Source: CAYHOI01 sp964358175
GTDB taxonomy: Bacteria; Margulisbacteria; Riflemargulisbacteria; GWF2-35-9
Reading direction: 5' to 3'
Length of the DNA stretch: 44,412 nt
Assembly: GCA_964358175.1 (NCBI GenBank)
Contig: CAYHOI010000004.1
Location: forward strand, 1-44,412
Shown: one piece after another, positions 15,001 to 19,989 of the stretch
How positions within the stretch are numbered: position 1 is the stretch's first letter
Layout of the letters: each line of letters begins with the position of its first letter
The notes under the pieces: generated by a model
Database searches by the model: none
What the model saw: only the letters and a program-made list of their open reading frames with translations
Told to the model about the DNA's origin: nothing
Translations under genes and position numbers: made by a program

Positions 15001-16990
15001 TTCTGTTGAATATTGTTTGAAATGACATACGACATAGGGCCAGTATGATTATTGGATATTCCCAAAACATAGCTCTTTAGAAGAGAACCTCCAGCATCTT
15101 GCAACCGAATGTCCATACTTGCCATCCATACTTGATATTCTTTATACCACCTGCTAAATTTGGCCGCTGTAGGCACTTCATAAGATGAAGCCGTAGGCAG
15201 AATAACATCTTTCAACACTCGAAACAAAATAGGCGTTTTGGTTTGGTTCGAGGCATGGTCATTCATGCTGACCCAAACCTCATTTATCCCATTATCTAAT
15301 TTGGCCCAATCTATTGGCCAGACCGATGAATACGTGGGAATATCCTGACCCTGAAAAATATCACCAAACAAAATCTGTCCATTATTCGACAAGATATACT
15401 GGGCATCGTTCAGATTTGAATAACCAGAATCAGAAAATGCAACATTTACACTACTTAGCCAGGAAGGGGCACTTTTATACCAGCTTAGGAATTTGCTATT
15501 GGTTGAGAGCTCATTACTTGTGTAACTTGGAGACGTCACATCTTTTTTAAAGACAAACAATGTCTCCGTAAGATTGTTCGTGATCATATCATTGCGTGAA
15601 ATAAAAATCGTATTCTGTCCCTCTTGTAGCTCATTCCAACTAAGCACCCAATTTGTGGTATACACGTCGTTGTTCATATCCCGTGTCAGCGTATACCAAG
15701 TCTTGGAAATATTCGTTGAAACCGCATATTCGATGGATCGAATCCCGCTACCTCCTTGATCAGAGAAATCAATATCTATCGAGCTAGTCCAAGCAGGTGC
15801 AACATTGTACCAATTATTATAAACATCCGATCCCCATTGATCAGGCATATGATCGATTTTTATCGGCTCATAATTATCTCTTTTAATAGAAAACACCTTC
15901 TGCAGAACAACATTGCCGGCATTGTCTTCGGCCTGCACATATAAATCACTCGGTCCATTCCCATTCTCGATGGCCGACCAATCTACGTTCCAGTTCGAAT
16001 TGTAACTTGTCACGCTCTGATTCTGAATAATGGGTCGAAAATAACCAAGGGTGCCATTGGTTGAAAGCGAATACCCCACATACTTCAAAAGGGAATACCG
16101 ATCATCCAAAACATCAACATCAACCGAATTAAGAAAAGCAGGTTTTGCTTTGTACCAGAGAGAAAATTTCGGATCATTCGGATTTTCATTACTGCTGATG
16201 ACGGGTGGAACCATATCCTTTTGAATGTAAAAGACTTTTTGTTGCTTTTGCAACGAGGCGAGGTCGTTCACGCTGACATAAACCTCATTCACACCGTTCG
16301 TCAAACTCGAGAAATTGATGCTCCAGCTATTATTAAATGTTGAACTGCCCATATTGCGCGTAATGACATCCTTTGTAACAGCGAACCCATTACTTGAAAT
16401 AACATACTCGATCGAGCCAAGCATAGAGGTCGTATCTGCAAACTGAATGGGTAGCGCAGTCATAAAACTTTGAGACTCATTAAACCACTTGCCCGTGTAG
16501 TAAGAAGAAGCAAGATTATTTTGTACAAGTGGAGCAACTGTATCTTTACGAACTTTTGCCAAATAACGAGTCGTGCCGTTTGAAGCAAAATCATTTAAGG
16601 AAACAAAAAGCTCGTTAATCCCGTCACTCAAGGCACTCCAGGGGATCCCCCACGTTTGCGAGAAAGCATTTTGATTCAGGTTGTCCGTTATTGTGACCCA
16701 ACTTAAAACGCCATTTCGTGAAATCCCATAGGAGATCTGTTTGATATTTGAACTGGAAAGATCGGAAAAGCTTACGTTAATCGTATTAAAATATCCCAAA
16801 TTCTGAGTCTGCCAAAGCGAATATGCAGAGCCGCTAAAATCCTCGGAACTATTCACGGTGGGGGGGCGTGTGTCTTTTTTGATAACAAACACCTCTTGGC
16901 TAACCAAGTTATACGCATTATCACTTACAAAAACAGTGATACTACTTACGCCCTCATTAAGTACTGAGAAACTTACGACAATGTTTGTGG
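1..16990 (-). repeat. About 50 tandem Ig-like protein repeats, period about 333 bp
   Basis: Linkers reading Ile/Arg-Lys-Lys-Asp (on the plus strand, ATC or GTC followed by a T-rich run) recur at about 16875, 16540, 16215, 15875, 15540 and so on down to 535 and 200. That is 51 linkers with a mean spacing of about 333 bp (111 residues). Each unit reads: WYxxxPxW; then I-D/N-F-x-D-x-G-S-x-L; then YGIS or YxIS; then a Thr/Asn-rich turn; then W-x-I-x-W; then NGxNDIxV; then DNAGN; then LFxIKKD. Units are clearly related in protein but strongly diverged in DNA, so this is an old, in-frame amplification and not a recent satellite. Some neighbours are closer, for example the units around 10600-11050. 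Confidence 0.88.
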
Positions 16991-17657
16991 TAAAAGCCTG
17001 TTGGTTGAACGCTCCTCCAATGAAAACCTGACTACTATTCGGATAGATATAAGAAACCGCGTTTAGACTAGACCCACCAAAATCCCATACACTCAACGTA
17101 ATTGAACTCATCCAATTTGATGTCGAGCTCCACCATTCGTTTGTATCCGCGTTTGAAACATCTACCCGGAAAGAGGGAGGAATAGCTTCACTGAGCCTGA
17201 AGGTAGCACTTTCCATGCTCCAATCACCTGTTAACGTTTGTTCATCCATAAAACGGATCTGCCAGTTATAGGTAATATTCCACGATAATGATGAACCCGC
17301 ATAGTCAATGGTCGGACACGTGTAATTAAAGGTAAGATGCGGATTGATGGCTACCCAGCCACTATCCCAAACTTGGTTCGGGGTTACCCAGGTTTCACCG
17401 GATGCAACCCGAACCTGGTATTTCTTCGCATAGTCATAAAGATTCCAAAATAAATCCCCATCGCTATCCAGATAGGTTGCCGTAAAGCCAACTGAACCCG
17501 TCACAAAAGCTGGATTCACTTGGCCATTCACATGAAGGGTCGTGGGACTGGTGGGGGGGCTCGAAGCAAAACTAAATCCCAAAAAAAACAAAGCCAGGAG
17601 GACAAAAACACCCTTCCGCGCTTTTCGCGTTTTGTTATTTTGAATATTAATGCCCAC
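1..17657 (-). CDS. Giant secreted Ig-like repeat protein (C-terminus outside window)
   Basis: A single frame reads from a GTG at 17657 to the window edge, at least 5885 codons (roughly 640 kDa), with no in-frame stop. About 15 positions checked along it, using the recurrent Lys-Lys-Asp linker, all fall in the same frame. The GTG directly follows an in-frame TAA, has an AGGGG Shine-Dalgarno 5 nt upstream, and opens a signal peptide: a basic start (NKTRKARKG), a hydrophobic core (VFVLLALFFLGFSF), then small residues. Residues about 35-160 look like an FN3-type domain (motifs YQVRVASG, WDSGW, YAGSSLSWNITYNW). After that come about 50 tandem Ig-like repeats to the window edge. The AGN-containing strands resemble bacterial Ig-like families of large adhesins (Big_13, Big_3_4). 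The likely role is a surface fibre or adhesin, which is inference. The anchoring region is not visible, so the secretion route cannot be named. The gene has its own predicted promoter. Confidence 0.9.
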   Translation of the reverse strand, partial: MGINIQNNKTRKARKGVFVLLALFFLGFSFASSPPTSPTTLHVNGQVNPAFVTGSVGFTATYLDSDGDLFWNLYDYAKKYQVRVASGETWVTPNQVWDSGWVAINPHLTFNYTCPTIDYAGSSLSWNITYNWQIRFMDEQTLTGDWSMESATFRLSEAIPPSFRVDVSNADTNEWWSSTSNWMSSITLSVWDFGGSSLNAVSYIYPNSSQVFIGGAFNQQAFTTNIVVSFSVLNEGVSSITVFVSDNAYNLVSQEVFVIKKDTRPPTVNSSEDFSGSAYSLWQTQNLGYFNTINVSFSDLSSSNIKQISYGISRNGVLSWVTITDNLNQNAFSQTWGIPWSALSDGINELFVSLNDFASNGTTRYLAKVRKDTVAPLVQNNLASSYYTGKWFNESQSFMTALPIQFADTTSMLGSIEYVISSNGFAVTKDVITRNMGSSTFNNSWSINFSSLTNGVNEVYVSVNDLASLQKQQKVFYIQKDMVPPVISSNENPNDPKFSLWYKAKPAFLNSVDVDVLDDRYSLLKYVGYSLSTNGTLGYFRPIIQNQSVTSYNSNWNVDWSAIENGNGPSDLYVQAEDNAGNVVLQKVFSIKRDNYEPIKIDHMPDQWGSDVYNNWYNVAPAWTSSIDIDFSDQGGSGIRSIEYAVSTNISKTWYTLTRDMNNDVYTTNWVLSWNELQEGQNTIFISRNDMITNNLTETLFVFKKDVTSPSYTSNELSTNSKFLSWYKSAPSWLSSVNVAFSDSGYSNLNDAQYILSNNGQILFGDIFQGQDIPTYSSVWPIDWAKLDNGINEVWVSMNDHASNQTKTPILFRVLKDVILPTASSYEVPTAAKFSRWYKEYQVWMASMDIRLQDAGGSLLKSYVLGISNNHTGPMSYVISNNIQQNSYTKPLNLFWSWLGEGLNDFYLTVSDNAGNVVVIGGLFCIKKDDLPPTLNNQINVDTNQWFRITPDYLKQVSINFFDNGDSLLNEVGYTVTYKGATGYRVITKNESIQTYNAGWVVNFDELSNGTNDIAFVLSDNAQNLVNTAKVFHILKDVISPTVDQRLTFNQGLWYRSPPSWMTSVDIDFYDSGESLLWNLAYIISADGVQKVVTISERVLSNSYLANWVLSWDLLSEGQNDIWLRFNDRAGNEVTTYSFTFRKDDIDPVIGNTVAVTGGTMSRWYNSAPGWLTSVSVNFSDVGGSHLGASYYGIRQGDDPVVWDRITGNLSVDTFNELWPVSWNLLPNGQSTIDVRVSDNAGNSRNMSEILVIRKDVIVPTYSVLFNPNEDRFVNTWYNAEPEWLSAISIHFEDFGSSNLHSIYYTVTNVSGSTQYPLLRNDPLQAYPWDWAVSWSVLANGTNDIGVIVSDNAGNRVDSGRIFVVKKDDQLPAFLVLPALLTKNWTNTVPNWFSEMTIGFVDQDLSGLDQVGYTLLYTDYPLSVHDVVISTNIRATTFNLSWVIDFDRLGQGYNEISVFAIDKSGNKAQSPTFAWVLKDTVFPSLIKHDGGSDDQWMNQKPSWLPTVDVDFVDPGILGTYSGLRDITYLVSSNGVSSFNYLIASGVNSATFTKNWTIVWESLTQDLNEIWVSMNDMAGNQTFSKVYSIRKDNGVPSFSSHLSLNTSIWYKSEPSWMDEIDIDFVDSGNSLLKTLEYGLSQNGSIAWNPIQANDVSTRQFNTNWSMDWNLFSEGTTDVLARASDHAENEVNSGVLFSLKKDERAPSYNLGIDPAAAMFNTWYNVDPGSYGQITFSVFDQGPSKLKQVSWMISCNGIIIERSLSVGLGDTVNIIGVSWNELGNGVNDIMLFATDNALNVLRVNSLFHIKKDLQSPTVSDNGHYGFGVWYSITPSWLGAINIDFKDMGGSSLSKAYYGLTTKNVTNWVLIEQDINMNLYQFNWSMPWNSLVNGTNDVQVAVEDNAGNTLTADVLFQILRDDITPTYSALFSVSSVSQSAWYNAFPLYMSYLSVNMSDVSYSNLAKVESQINSTYYILTQNVRLTQYNEGVSLNMGLFGNGVNTLKIRLTDQAGNVVQSPVLITYNRDTVVPTFTVNKAIPQVSQNAWYNMQPSWSKLLDIDLKDPLYSQLFQAAYIVSSNGLFSKQVLTSNVNGMASFTSDWSLDWQVLTNGVNDISVYMEDRATNRLTSNTIISIRKDIILPTLQIIDLISTENQNIWYRELPEFFSSFNIDFSDEGGSLLKSLYYGIQTSNTVFTQAISSNIIAAQTYTDRIAVSWNLLSNGTNNILFRVDDRAGNSVTSDSLFRIKKDIISPTCLVVEDIAIASQNLWYKQAPAWISSVNIDFFDEGGSQIGTLSYGIQSTSSLLMAIITKNINGIASYTDLIGISWNLLVNGTNNIFFRVEDRAGNIITTSVLFMLKKDNSIPSYQLLETISQPSQDFWYKSAPYFLSSVHIRFTDEGGSQFKNISYGIQTGNAIQLYTITDNQNGFYSYENLIVISWDTLSNGTNNVVIRLEDFAENVLTSSTLFFVKKDIVLPLYEKLVTVSTEDQSRWYNSQPSWSIGMGSLFYDNSFSLLRKIDQVILTASGIARIETVYNGIAIPTFNSSWGVSWNNLENGVNDLYVRLEDYATNVTTTNKWFTLKKDLIAPTILNTETSTFTGWFGGSISKLNDIGVFFSDSHSHVQEISYTISNNGVITTLSYLTRNADIAQYVSSWSIQWSDILGGSNEVNVSVTDNSGNNRRETLFTIRRDMSAPVVTMNQVPTQQATWYSQPPAWSQSVNVQVIDQESLLASLGYDISANQSYISLSLSTNINTATYNVPWAVSWNRLPDEGESRVYLRATNNAGMVMVSPLFFIRKDILLPSVENLETPSDNKFLQWSNVGLHQLDRLSINVYEKGSGINAIRYGAQIGTGSVIWQDVTTNQNMATYNQGIAVDWAMLSQGQNNLYLLASDNATNRITVNLGLTVRKDQIAPSYNDSASSSQERLLWWSLTPNWLNNLTINFVDQGGSGLKEIGYTTQIGAGASTYSLITQNNAPMATSNYAQSWAVGFSTLNNGINDLRLVIRDHAGNEVTTDVVFHIYKDTLSPTYNNKMTDFSGWYNDARKPDLLNKVSVNFNDVGLSGLSALQYGVSNNGAILFYTIAVGLATPTYDQTFAVNWTYLLNGTNDIAAKVKDNAGNTITSNKLFRVYKDNLPPSYSFLQLITADVWYNTMPSWMAQGVSCSFSDQGYSQIATIQYSVLNSDGLSSYGVTSNVKKSQLSLALKVNWTTLTNGVNEVMVSVSDFAQNQTTSSVFFTVRKDIVSPSVLNNESSSFDVWYKESPDWLNHIDVDIFDTGGSRLKEIAYVITAGGQVTSSRMIASNLVADSFTSNWVISWNDLVEGQNDVLLYATDNAGNAYHSPVLFHIRKDTQTPTMSDRMNLSLASQNAWYGSAPAWTGSVSLNFADQGDSKLRRLGYVIRKSGQSDVAVPIGTSITLSSYVYSWSINWDLVYEGTNNVGVYAGDHALNAITWNNVYQLKKDISPPYILDEISFDSSKWHNAAPSSLHQVTISFYDDYSGLSEIEHMVSNSQGLMSYAISQNAGNESRYLLPWIVSWNTLTNGLNEIAVGVTDQVGNALHQTVFTVRKDIITPVFQLNTNKDWSQWYKEKQLWMSDVVVSFNDEGGSMINQIQWTASNNAVTLTQNTLPPLFLANYATPFDVPWEALPNGINEFWVSVNDVALNVSRNRVFTVRKDENPPTFTVNGASTSQQWYASAPSWFTSLNAAFSDSGGSSLNTVRYIFAQNNQDYFTGIVANTLNVGVSALDIAPSWNAVAQGTSDIRLAVEDNAQNRVERVIGQVKKDTSVPSINSSESSLIRLNRKQQEAGDCSFNIDFYDSNPGSPLQSASYAISVNQIVGTYYQISIDTQAYSFTQNWTIPFNHPPEGYSDLMVAVTDFAGNAVTQNVLRLLRDVASPIVLNNEPSSKFEPWFNRAPNWLTSIDVALMDAGETAVNSKLKDISFSISNNVATTWNSLTRDILTNTYNARWTIPWATLQNGTNDITISFNDYALNAGSSYLFSVKKDVISPSYENAETVNATRYTAWYNEVPTWISQIRVSFTDTGYSGLNRIQYGVSSNVTKNWQNIVPDAYGISSYNTPWTISWDLLVNGTNNVLVSLDDRAANSRLSPILFSVKKDVLAPSYNSWMIPDSATFNRWYAMDIALKFDVDFTDTGNSALSMIQYGVSNSVGMRWLTITQNWNKNTFTPNWQISWNVLTQGLNEVFVSVNDRAGNKVSSGVLFVIKKDTISPSYNTTITKGWVMSLYEAEQSPVIGPVDIRFSDAGGSQIMMAWYGVSSNQSVAWYSVSSNTLNVDSYVDGVRISDSVLGSGTTDILVRIQDNAGWMTTSSVLFTILKDNIPPSFNLLEKENSTTLNRWYSSAPGWLNQIPVDVYDYGGSMLSTVSYVVSYNNNGVTGTSGPYLITRNGMMTTYNYPIALSWNVLTNGINDIILIAEDHAMNTMQKRAFTIRKDTVAPTFDNQIASQNGIFQYWYKDDLFGTLPYFKFDFFDTSYSKLNRADYLVSSNGWIATANIFSNSSTESYVSLVQFQWSKLTDGRNDIFMIFQDNAGNVVTVGSVLRVNKDTLNPSMDLMVNPEDQELWYNRAPPWFSDLSSAVSDNGQSMLKKVSYKFNNADTVYPDQVITENLINTAQLILTLNIPWGGLLEGTSDVTVRVSDKAQKPGWEDLNNLAEYSFRLKKDETPPVYRAQGIFVSGASAFPGWYKSPPDWLGAIDIDFSDAGFSNFVSISYGVSINVNGVTSLNFFDITDNSVVLGAREVSTNWAISWSVLQNGENEIWLSFRDLANNSVVTGPVLLIRKDTIVPTPQNNIATQPFVDPAKWYKAYDSRWMSTVDVDFRDAGGSHLSTMSYVVSWNGVSRQSEVLITNTRVQKIDFVVQNWPVDWAKLSNGTNDIYVEVSDLAGNLSSSYVVRMKKDEIAPSFNSHEVYSSAKFKVWYNNTQNYVNALPTFNVVFSDTGSSNISTLQYGVSWNGQSIGWTVISDNLGVDDYDVPFSIPWNQLTCGTNDILVQISDHAQNSTTSSVLFSILKDDVLPSFDISVAGDMTKWYRLPPAWIQQVSINFIDVGSSNLRNIVYGISNHTIPNISWITVTSNYGQSLYSTAWSLDWNALSCGTNNVMVSENDYALNQVSAVAFYIKKDDIPPTFQNRATGDLAIFSVWYNAPPAWLSRITVDFQDEGSSNIKSVDYGVMSYRTQTLLWHPIVSSVDQQAITSSWPISWDALLEGTNDVYVRVYDWAGNVVSGSVFSVLKDVTNPSHNSHEDKNLPKYTQWHNQTWFNQNSATYNTVSVSFSDTGSSNISTISYEIFFNHQLMGSEMISNNILQSTYALPWVVSWNLLTSGVNEIGTFVQDRATNWTRSDQLFTIKKDVISPSLVASVADFDQSRWYPVSPDNIAMIASSSFLDEGGSSLSRIERLVSFDGKLQNRASMASGPLRAWSNYWGLDWQSLTNGVNEVYVSFNDTAGNQVLSDPLFVFKKDEIYPRIVSHDFAEVTYNQWIRVTPSVASYSAVDIDFYDEGKSLLATVSYGISKNGELSSAITWIPISWNIASGSFTQNFAISWNLLPNNRCDIYAQAIDNAGNVTQTAKVFTIKKDMSAPLYDDSHMAFNAEGWYASPPDWMQASIDVDFIDPGDSGIQDIYYGVSANNTTTWFRLTTNYSMISHNFTPLWGISWSSITNGANEVYVSFNDVAGNTGNVYMFSINKDTQTPNILSQGLAKNDAVFANWYSQAFPALSNIDLDFVDAGSANLKQLTYIISAPGYSTSDRITKSLDLDKHVFVANWVISWNLLTNGINEIYVSVNDRAGNQFVSGAVYQVKVDRIAPTISAGSLGGLDQLHWYTAENYGDFNVYGGDSQYSHIASAFYVVSYNTGLYNKVALTEGG

Positions 17658-17689
17658 TTAGACCCCTGTCTTTTACAATACGTCTTTAA

Positions 17690-17718
17690 ATTATATGCGA
17701 AAACTCTTTCAAAAAGAA
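17690..17718 (-). promoter_or_regulatory. Predicted sigma70-type promoter of the giant gene
   Basis: On the minus strand a perfect TATAAT (17690-17695) is preceded, after a 17-nt spacer, by TTCTTT (17713-17718), a weak -35. The predicted start is near 17683, giving a leader of about 26 nt that holds the AGGGG ribosome site before the GTG at 17657. The giant gene may therefore be transcribed separately from the upstream stress operon. No clear terminator is seen between them, so read-through is also possible. Confidence 0.45.
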
Positions 17719-17791
17719 CACTTTAGACAAATCTACTCTTACAAGTATTCCCTTAAAAAAGTTTTCTAAACATTTATTGACGAAAAACCGC

Positions 17792-18484
17792 CTAGGCCAA
17801 GGGCTTGAACTGATCCTTCCCTACCCCGCATACCGGACAAACCCAGTCGTCAGGGATATCCTCAAACGGTGTTCCGCTCTCCACCATCCCATCCGGATCC
17901 CCCATACTCGGATCATACTCATATCCGCAAACAGCACATACATAGTGTTCCATCTTTTGACTCCTTTCTTTTATCGAAACAAACGTCGGCGCGAACTCAG
18001 GAGAAATACCCTTTTTTACCAGGTGATAGTGGGCATATGTCATGGGCACTTTTTCATTCAAAACACGCCCCTGCAACACCTCGCCCACTATAAGCGTATG
18101 GGTCAGCAACTCCAGCCGGCTCACCACCTTGAGAGCAATAACCCCCACCGAATGCTCTGTCACGAGGGGAATCTGTTCAGAGCTCCACTCATAAGCTACA
18201 AAGGAAAACTTATCCGTATCCCGACCACTTTTAAAGCCAAACTTCCCAATAAAAGTCATCGGTGTATCCTCGCTAAGAATGGAGACCCCAAAAACACCGC
18301 TTGACTCAATATACTCATGCGTTAAATTGTGCTTATTCACACAAATCGCTAATTGAATGGGCTGGGAAGTAACCTGAAAGACAACGTTTGCGATCTGTCC
18401 ATTAGGCTTACCTTCTTTGACTGAGGTAATGAGGTACATCCCATAACCCATACGGGAAAACACCTCATGATCTATTTGACTCAC
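17792..18484 (-). CDS. hrb: Flavin reductase-rubredoxin fusion (high-molecular-weight rubredoxin type)
   Basis: The 230-residue protein has an N-terminal FMN-binding split-barrel flavin reductase domain (about residues 1-165; MGYGMYLITS, NGQIANVVFQVTS, GVSILSE, KFGFKSGRD). A short linker leads to a rubredoxin domain (about 177-230) with both metal-binding pairs, VCAVCGYEYDP and VCPVCGVGKDQF. In Moorella the same architecture (Hrb) passes electrons from NADH to flavodiiron or peroxide/NO-reducing partners. Here it is the last gene of an operon with rubrerythrin, superoxide reductase and ferritin, so an electron-donor role for those is likely (inference). It starts with GTG directly abutting the TAG of the ferritin gene, which suggests translational coupling. 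No flavodiiron protein lies in the window. A few residues of the rubredoxin linker are charged and probably flexible. Confidence 0.87.
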   Translation of the reverse strand: MSQIDHEVFSRMGYGMYLITSVKEGKPNGQIANVVFQVTSQPIQLAICVNKHNLTHEYIESSGVFGVSILSEDTPMTFIGKFGFKSGRDTDKFSFVAYEWSSEQIPLVTEHSVGVIALKVVSRLELLTHTLIVGEVLQGRVLNEKVPMTYAHYHLVKKGISPEFAPTFVSIKERSQKMEHYVCAVCGYEYDPSMGDPDGMVESGTPFEDIPDDWVCPVCGVGKDQFKPLA

Positions 18485-18997
18485 CTAGATCGTCAACCCC
18501 ACCGGAGCCAGAAACGACCGAGTTGCAAGATCTTTATCAATCAAAAACCAGCCACTCGCTTGGTTCTCCACCAAATTCAGGCTTTGAAGCACTGCGTCAA
18601 TGGAAGATTCCTCCTCAACCTGTTCGTTTACAAAAAACTGAAGAAACGCTTGGGTCGCAAAGTCTTTGAGCTCCCATGACAAACTAACCAGCTCATTAAT
18701 CATCGCGGTCACTTTCTTCTCATGTGCGTAAGCCTCTTCAAAAACTGCTTTGGGCGACTTCCAGTCAGATGGAGGAGCTTGGATATCACTCAAAACAACC
18801 CGAATCTGCCTGTCCACTAGGAAAGCAAAAAAACGTCTTGCATGCGTCAACTCCTCCATCGCCTGCACCCGCATCCAACTCGCAAAGCCATTCAGATTCA
18901 CAGAGTGAAAGTATCCTGCCATCGCCAGGTAGAGATATGAGGAATACAGCTCAGCGTTGAGTTGTTTCCCCAAAGCCTTTTCCATTTTCTTGTCCAT
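18485..18997 (-). CDS. ftnA: Non-haem bacterial ferritin
   Basis: At 170 residues this is the usual length for FtnA-type ferritin. Ferroxidase ligands are visible: E16 (NAELYSSY), Y23, E49 and H52 (MEELTHA), a third-helix Glu near 93 (AHEKKV) and the NEQVEEE segment near 126-132. It should oxidise Fe(II) and store iron in a 24-mer shell, limiting Fenton chemistry. The gene sits 3 nt downstream of the superoxide reductase gene and ends directly at the GTG of the flavin reductase-rubredoxin gene, so the genes are clearly co-transcribed. The C-terminal tail (about residues 150-170, ending APVGLTI) is not typical ferritin sequence and may be lineage-specific. The family is certain; the physiological partner is inferred from the operon. 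Confidence 0.93.
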   Translation of the reverse strand: MDKKMEKALGKQLNAELYSSYLYLAMAGYFHSVNLNGFASWMRVQAMEELTHARRFFAFLVDRQIRVVLSDIQAPPSDWKSPKAVFEEAYAHEKKVTAMINELVSLSWELKDFATQAFLQFFVNEQVEEESSIDAVLQSLNLVENQASGWFLIDKDLATRSFLAPVGLTI

Positions 18998-19000
18998 AAA

Positions 19001-19381
19001 CTATCCTTTCCACAATCCGTGGAGATTGCAATACGCTCTCGCAAAGAGAGACTGATCCGCACCTAACGAAAAAATTGCCTCTGGAGCCTGGCCAACCTGT
19101 AAAAACTGAATGTAGCTCTTCTGTTCTGTTGCCACTTCTATCCACTCGATGTAGTGAGCGGCTTCCATAGGATGAGCGACGCTCCCTACTTTCACAGAAT
19201 ACTTCCCTTCGGAAATTCTCTCAATGATTGGGATATGTTTTTCCTTCGATGCCTCTACGGTATTAGGCTCGAGGTGAACCATATTCTGCCCACAACAAAC
19301 GAGCGTCCCGCCTCCACCATGAAGCACCTCTACAATATGCCCGCACAGATTACACTTATACACGTCTTGTCTATTTGCCAT
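19001..19381 (-). CDS. dfx: Desulfoferrodoxin / superoxide reductase (2Fe type)
   Basis: The protein reduces superoxide to hydrogen peroxide without making oxygen, the usual route in anaerobes. An N-terminal desulforedoxin domain carries CNLCG and a CC pair (together four Cys for FeCys4). The C-terminal neelaredoxin domain carries the catalytic FeHis4Cys site: EKHIPIIE, VAHPMEAAHYIEW and YCNLHGLW. Two ATG codons lie in tandem (19384 and 19381). The ribosome site GGAG is 3 nt from the first and 6 nt from the second, so the second is preferred here (126 residues). It sits between rubrerythrin (15 nt upstream) and ferritin (3 nt downstream). The peroxide product would be removed by the neighbouring rubrerythrin. 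Confidence 0.95.
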   Translation of the reverse strand: MANRQDVYKCNLCGHIVEVLHGGGGTLVCCGQNMVHLEPNTVEASKEKHIPIIERISEGKYSVKVGSVAHPMEAAHYIEWIEVATEQKSYIQFLQVGQAPEAIFSLGADQSLFARAYCNLHGLWKG

Positions 19382-19396
19382 CATGAACTCCTTTTT

Positions 19397-19975
19397 CTAC
19401 CAATTTTCTGCCAATATCTCAAAATAGGCTTGGGGGTGAACGCAAGCTGGACAGGCTTTGGGTGCCTCCTCGCTGGCCTCGTGAATATACCCGCAATTGA
19501 TACACCGCCAAGTCTGACTACCCGATTTGCGAAAAACCTCGCCCTTCTCCACATTCTCAAGAAGCCTCCGATATCTTTTCTCATGCTGCTTCTCAGCCAC
19601 AGCAATACTTTCAAAGGCTTTAGCGATTTCCGAAAAACCCTCCGAATGGGCAATCCTCGCGAAATCAGGATACATCGTCACCACCTCGTAATGCTCTCCC
19701 TCTGCGGCAACCTTTAAATTCTGTGCTGTCGTTCCGATCACCCCTGCTGGAAATGATACTGTTACCTCAACTGCCCCCCCCTCCATAAACTTAAACAGCC
19801 GTTTTGCATGTTCCCGTTCTTGATTCGATGTTTCCTCAAAAATATGAGCAACCTGAACCAACCCTTCGGTTTTCGCAACACTAGAGAAATAGGTATATTT
19901 ATTCCGTGCCTGGGACTCTCCCATAAATGCTTTTAACAGATTCCTCTCAGTCTCGCTACCTTTAATACTTTTCAC
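19397..19975 (-). CDS. rbr: Rubrerythrin (peroxide reductase)
   Basis: The 192-residue protein has an N-terminal diiron ferritin-like domain with the expected helices (GESQARNKYTYF, EETSNQEREHAKR, EGEHYE, AVAEKQHEKRY). A C-terminal rubredoxin-like domain follows (RCINCGY and CPACVHPQAYFE). Rubrerythrins reduce hydrogen peroxide to water with electrons from rubredoxin-type donors; the fusion at the end of this operon is the obvious donor (inference). Translation starts at a GTG with an AGGAGG site 8 nt upstream. An ATG 7 nt further upstream is in another frame and closes after a few codons. It is the second gene of the operon, 14 nt after the small unknown gene. Confidence 0.95.
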   Translation of the reverse strand: MKSIKGSETERNLLKAFMGESQARNKYTYFSSVAKTEGLVQVAHIFEETSNQEREHAKRLFKFMEGGAVEVTVSFPAGVIGTTAQNLKVAAEGEHYEVVTMYPDFARIAHSEGFSEIAKAFESIAVAEKQHEKRYRRLLENVEKGEVFRKSGSQTWRCINCGYIHEASEEAPKACPACVHPQAYFEILAENW

Positions 19976-19989
19976 TTTCCATCCCTCCT

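Noticed and set aside
1..16990. CRISPR array or DNA satellite because of the strict 333-bp period
   Set aside because: Conservation is at protein level only; there are no identical DNA repeats and no short unique spacers.
75..17500. Many plus-strand ORFs of 60-184 codons, for example 3672-4226 and 11073-11459
   Set aside because: They lie opposite the continuous giant minus-strand frame, show no family features, no ribosome sites and recur at the same phase of the repeat, as shadows of the repeat codons would.
17786..17800. GCCTAGGC palindrome at the end of the Hrb gene as terminator
   Set aside because: It has no loop and overlaps the stop codon; the nearby T-run is short, so no stable terminator can be drawn.
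18467..19717. Plus-strand ORFs opposite the stress operon, up to 187 codons
   Set aside because: The minus-strand frames are unmistakable ferritin, superoxide reductase and rubrerythrin; the plus frames are shadows.
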